From an uncultured Saprospiraceae bacterium (GTDB lineage: Bacteria > Bacteroidota > Bacteroidia > Chitinophagales > Saprospiraceae), in NCBI GenBank assembly GCA_937951615.1, contig CALFBH010000001.1, positions 1 through 64,000 of the forward strand: DNA of 64,000 nucleotides, written 5' to 3'. Both the position numbers and the translations under genes were made by a program. Under the pieces are notes generated by a model. It saw only the letters and a program-made list of their open reading frames with translations, ran no database searches and was not told the origin of the DNA. Shown here one piece after another: positions 60,798-64,000 of this stretch; position 1 is the stretch's first letter; each line of letters opens with the position of its first letter.

Positions 60798-62032
60798 AAA
60801 TCCTGTTTATTTCCGATAATTTTCTCCCCGAAGTCAATGCACCCGCTACCCGTACCCATCAACATTGTAGAGAATGGGTGAAGCGTGGCGCGGAGGTGAC
60901 GGTCATTACCTGTGCGCCCAATTTTCCACAGGGCAGAGTCTATGATGGTTATAAAAACAAGTTGTATCAGGTAGAAGAAATTGACGGAATCCGGGTCATT
61001 CGGGTGTGGAGTTATATTGCTGCGAATAAGGGGTTTTACAAACGAACTTTCGATTTTATCAGTTTTGCTTTTATGGCTTTTTGGGCAGGTTTGTTCAAAA
61101 AAGCAGATGTAATTGTGGCAACTTCGCCGCAATTTTTTACAGCAATTGCTGGCTCTTTTCTCAGTTTTTTTAAGCGGAAACCCTGGATCATGGAAGTGCG
61201 CGATTTGTGGCCAGAATCCATTAAGGCAGTAGGCGCGATGCAGGAAGGATTTGTGTATAATACGCTGGAGCGAATAGAGTTGTTTTTGTACCGAAGTGCT
61301 TCGCGGATTGTGGTCGTGACGGATGCCTTTAAAGCCAATCTGATTCGACGAAAAATTGATGGCAATAAAATAGAAGTGGTCAAAAATGGTGTCCTGCTGG
61401 ACGAATATCAGCCAAAGGAAAAAGACCAAGACCTGTTGAAAAAATTAGGCTTGGAAAACAAATTTATTTTTACCTATCTCGGCACACATGGCATGGCGCA
61501 TAAGCTGGATTTTATTGTCGCTTCGGCAGCCAAACTTAATCACGAAAAAGCAGTACATTTCCTATTTATCGGCGATGGTGCGGAGAAAAAGAATTTGCTC
61601 GAACTAAAAGAAAAGCTGGCTTTAGACAATGTGACTTTTCATCCTTTTGTGGCAAAATCAGAAGTCAAAGATTTCATTAGTATATCGGATGTGGCTTTAG
61701 TTTGTCTGAAAAAATCAGATACATTTAAGTCAGTTATCCCTTCCAAAATATTTGAAAATGCGGCTATGCAACGCCCTATTCTATTGGGTGTAGAAGGCGA
61801 GTCGAAAGAGATTGTCGAAAACTATCAGGCAGGCATCTGTTTTGAGCCGGAAAACGAAGCAGAATTTCTATCCAAAGTAATGGAATTTACGCATAAGAAC
61901 GGCACGTATCAGCAACTCCAAAAAGGCTGCACCTTACTGGCAGCAGATTTTAGTCGCCGCAAACTGGCTGGCGATATGTTGGACACCATTAGCCGTGTCG
62001 TCAAACACCGAAAAAATGCCCAGGCGGGATAA
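60794..62032 (+). CDS. Glycosyltransferase family 4
   Basis: 412 residues, GT-B fold. Opening 'LFISDNFLPEVNAPATRTHQ', the N-domain 'WIMEVRDLWPESI', donor-domain 'VVKNGVLLDEYQP', 'FTYLGTHGMAHKLDF' and the C-terminal 'VIPSKIFENAAMQRPILLGV' with the catalytic-type Glu in 'GVEGESKEIVE'. WbuB-like; transfers a nucleotide sugar in surface-polysaccharide assembly at the inner membrane. It overlaps the heparinase-like gene by 4 bp (ATGA) and the next GT gene by 17 bp, so the three are one operon. Confidence 0.92.
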   Translation: MKILFISDNFLPEVNAPATRTHQHCREWVKRGAEVTVITCAPNFPQGRVYDGYKNKLYQVEEIDGIRVIRVWSYIAANKGFYKRTFDFISFAFMAFWAGLFKKADVIVATSPQFFTAIAGSFLSFFKRKPWIMEVRDLWPESIKAVGAMQEGFVYNTLERIELFLYRSASRIVVVTDAFKANLIRRKIDGNKIEVVKNGVLLDEYQPKEKDQDLLKKLGLENKFIFTYLGTHGMAHKLDFIVASAAKLNHEKAVHFLFIGDGAEKKNLLELKEKLALDNVTFHPFVAKSEVKDFISISDVALVCLKKSDTFKSVIPSKIFENAAMQRPILLGVEGESKEIVENYQAGICFEPENEAEFLSKVMEFTHKNGTYQQLQKGCTLLAADFSRRKLAGDMLDTISRVVKHRKNAQAG

Positions 62033-63821
62033 TTTCCCTCGCATCAGCATCGTCACTGTCTGCCGCAATGCTGTGGATGTGCTGGCGGCTACCATGCAAA
62101 GCGTGTTGGCGCAAAGCTACCCAAATATAGAGTACATTATCATCGACGGAGCTTCGACAGATGGGACAGTCGACTTGATAAAAGAATACGAAAATCAATT
62201 GACACACTGGCGCAGCGAAGCCGATGAAGGCATTTATGCCGCCATGAACAAAGGCATTCAGCAGGCAAGTGGTGAGTGGATTAATTTTATGAATGCCGGA
62301 GATATTTTTCATGATGAACATGCGGTAGAAAAAATACTCGCTGAAGCAAAAGCGGAGACTTATTTATTATACTGTGATGTTTATTTGCGACAAGCAGATG
62401 GCAAGCTGAAAGTCAGGCAGCATAAGCCACTTTATCAGGCAGGTTTGTATCATAATATTTGCCATCAGGCTACTTTTTACCGCTTGGAGAAGATTGGGAA
62501 ATTTCAGTTTGACACCCAATACAAAGTATCTGCTGATTTTGATTTTTTATTACAAGCCATACATCAGAATAAGCAAAAATACCAACATATTCCTCAGCCT
62601 TTAATTGTCTATCAGGGTGGCGGCTGGTCAGATAAATTTGCTTATCAAGCCTTATCGGAACGAGAACAACAATTCCAAAAAATCAAGCATCCGATTATTC
62701 GACGCTGGAATCAATGGAATCTGCGTAGGCAGCAAATCAAATTGCGGCAAGAGGAAAAGAAGGAAGGCAAAGCACTGATTCTTGCGCTGTCTTTGGGCAG
62801 ATATGGTGGTTGTGTGCGCTACGCGACAGAGATTATTGATGCTTTAAATTTGCCTTGCGATACCTATATTTCGACTTTTACAACAGAAAAAAAACCGCAA
62901 AATAGTCGTACAGTATGGACGTATAAAAACCGTTTTCAGTTTGTATTGAACAGCCTCTTTGTCTTGCCTTTTTTATGGTTTAAAATAATGTGGGATGCTT
63001 GGCGCAAATCTTATTCCGCCGTTTATTTTCCGTACAAACATTTTTGGAATCTGCCTTTTTTATGGGGCTTCAAATGGCTGGGGCGCAAAACGGTGATGAC
63101 GATTCACGATGGATTTTTGCATGACGGTGATGGCAATAAACTAGAGCAATGGCTGGTCAGAAAATGTGTACAACAAGCCGATGAATTGATTTTTCTAACA
63201 GATTTTGTACAAAAAGAAGTACAGGAAAATATTGGTTTTAAAGCCAAAAGTTCAGTCATCGAGCATGGCATGTTTGATATGTATGTCCGCAGAGAAGCGA
63301 GAACACATTCGCCCAAACCCCGCCTTTTGTTCCTCGGCAGAATAGGAAAATACAAAGGCGTGGATATGCTCATAGAAGCGGTGAATCAATTGCCACAAGA
63401 CAGTTATGAACAGCTCTGCATTGCCGGAAAAATGTGGTACGACCTAAAAGTTGATACTACAAATGCCAAACTAAAAATACAGGATAAATGGTTGGAAGAA
63501 CAAGAAATGACCGACCTGTTACGCAGCCACGATATTTTGATTTTGCCCTATAAAGCAGCCTCACAATCGGGTGTTGTGATGATGGGTGTAGCGGCTGCGA
63601 TACCGATGATCTGCACAAAGGTCGGCGGCTTGCAGGAGCAGTTGAGCGAAACGGAAGCTCTGTTCGTGGAGCCTAATGTGGCGGCTTTGCGTGAAGGTAT
63701 TTTGCAATTGATTAATGACCCGCTTTTATACCAGAATATTAGTGAACAATTACTTCGAAAGCAGGAAGATTTGTCTTGGAAAAATATTGCTCGGCGTATT
63801 GAAGGAGTTTTACAAAAATAG
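62016..63821 (+). CDS. GT2-GT4 fusion glycosyltransferase
   Basis: 601 residues from ATG 62016 (MPRRDNFPRISIVTV). The N-terminal about 245 residues form a GT2 (GT-A) domain: 'RISIVTVCRNAVDVL', 'IIIDGASTDGTVDLI', 'DEGIYAAMNKGI' and 'WINFMNAGDIF'. The rest is a GT4 (GT-B) domain: 'LFLGRIGKYKGVDMLIEAV' and 'ILPYKAASQSGVVMMGVAAA'. Two glycosyltransferases in one chain suggest consecutive sugar additions to one lipid-linked intermediate. A GTG at 61995 would add 7 residues. Third gene of the glycan operon. Confidence 0.9.
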   Translation: MPRRDNFPRISIVTVCRNAVDVLAATMQSVLAQSYPNIEYIIIDGASTDGTVDLIKEYENQLTHWRSEADEGIYAAMNKGIQQASGEWINFMNAGDIFHDEHAVEKILAEAKAETYLLYCDVYLRQADGKLKVRQHKPLYQAGLYHNICHQATFYRLEKIGKFQFDTQYKVSADFDFLLQAIHQNKQKYQHIPQPLIVYQGGGWSDKFAYQALSEREQQFQKIKHPIIRRWNQWNLRRQQIKLRQEEKKEGKALILALSLGRYGGCVRYATEIIDALNLPCDTYISTFTTEKKPQNSRTVWTYKNRFQFVLNSLFVLPFLWFKIMWDAWRKSYSAVYFPYKHFWNLPFLWGFKWLGRKTVMTIHDGFLHDGDGNKLEQWLVRKCVQQADELIFLTDFVQKEVQENIGFKAKSSVIEHGMFDMYVRREARTHSPKPRLLFLGRIGKYKGVDMLIEAVNQLPQDSYEQLCIAGKMWYDLKVDTTNAKLKIQDKWLEEQEMTDLLRSHDILILPYKAASQSGVVMMGVAAAIPMICTKVGGLQEQLSETEALFVEPNVAALREGILQLINDPLLYQNISEQLLRKQEDLSWKNIARRIEGVLQK

Positions 63822-63895
63822 ATTTTGCTCTAAAATATTTTGCAAAGTAATAAAATTTGTTTTAATCTTATAGATACGTTTAAAACTAAGAACAG

Positions 63896-64000
63896 ATGCT
63901 TGAAGACATCGAAGATCAAATAGACAATTTTTCCGACCTGACGGGAGCTGAACAGGAGGCTTTATTTTCAACCATTCGGAAACGAGCGGCGGCAGATAAA
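63896..64000 (+). CDS. Start of an unidentified gene (cut by the window edge)
   Basis: 35 codons from ATG 63896: 'MLEDIEDQIDNFSDLTGAEQ' and on, still open at the edge. Acidic and helical; too short to identify. Starts 75 bp after the GT2-GT4 gene on the same strand and may extend the operon. Confidence 0.55.
   Translation, partial: MLEDIEDQIDNFSDLTGAEQEALFSTIRKRAAADK

Overview
The window looks like chromosomal DNA from a member of the Bacteroidota, plausibly a Saprospirales-type bacterium. The signs are several secreted proteins ending in type IX secretion (T9SS) C-terminal sorting domains, recurrent -7 promoter boxes of the form TAnnTTTG, AT-rich leaders without strong Shine-Dalgarno sequences, a LytTR response regulator and many families of small palindromic intergenic repeats. 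No rRNA, tRNA or CRISPR array was seen. The genus assignment is inference.

Layout. 0-13.3 kb is mostly core: feoA-feoB iron uptake, nadB, a histidine kinase, a topoisomerase IV/gyrase A subunit, a TlpA-like thioredoxin and a YjbQ protein. An ATPase plus small nuclease-like pair (4.9-6.8 kb) interrupts it. 13.3-31 kb is a mixed accessory region: a 25-bp tandem array, a PARG-like macrodomain gene with an unknown partner, an OxyR-SDR operon, a NYN protein with an MscS channel, an AbiE-like type IV toxin-antitoxin pair, a decayed DUF433/DUF5615 toxin-antitoxin pair, an OLD-family nuclease, a GH3/beta-lactamase fusion whose 3' end is duplicated, a second ATPase plus small nuclease-like pair, and a sulfatase-superfamily hydrolase. 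31-39 kb returns to housekeeping: tatA, gatA, an MltD-like transglycosylase, tryptophan 2,3-dioxygenase, crcB, a WecA-like transferase and a polytopic membrane protein.

39.3-41.5 kb holds a DUF5343/HEPN pair framed by inverted repeats, then a gene-free stretch with a nested fold and terminators. 41.6-50 kb carries a T9SS copper-monooxygenase-like cytochrome, a cyclase-family hydrolase (possible kynurenine formamidase), a DUF6427 membrane protein, a P450, a LytTR regulator and recG. 50-57 kb holds a truncated IS200/IS605 transposase, a DinB protein and secreted proteins (nuclease/phosphatase fold, metzincin protease, repeat protein, small secreted protein). 57-64 kb has a helical protein of unknown function and a glycan operon (heparinase II/III-like, GT4, GT2-GT4 fusion), ending in a truncated ORF.

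The most interesting points are: (i) two separate modules with the same design, an ATPase with Walker A at residues 27-34 followed by a small protein carrying a D/E...ExK signature; (ii) the DUF5343/HEPN pair; (iii) palindromic repeat elements lying in frame inside two glycan-related genes; (iv) a toxin-antitoxin pair caught decaying; (v) a nested palindromic structure near 41.2 kb that may be an RNA. The defence-type genes are interspersed with core genes and are not in one compact island.
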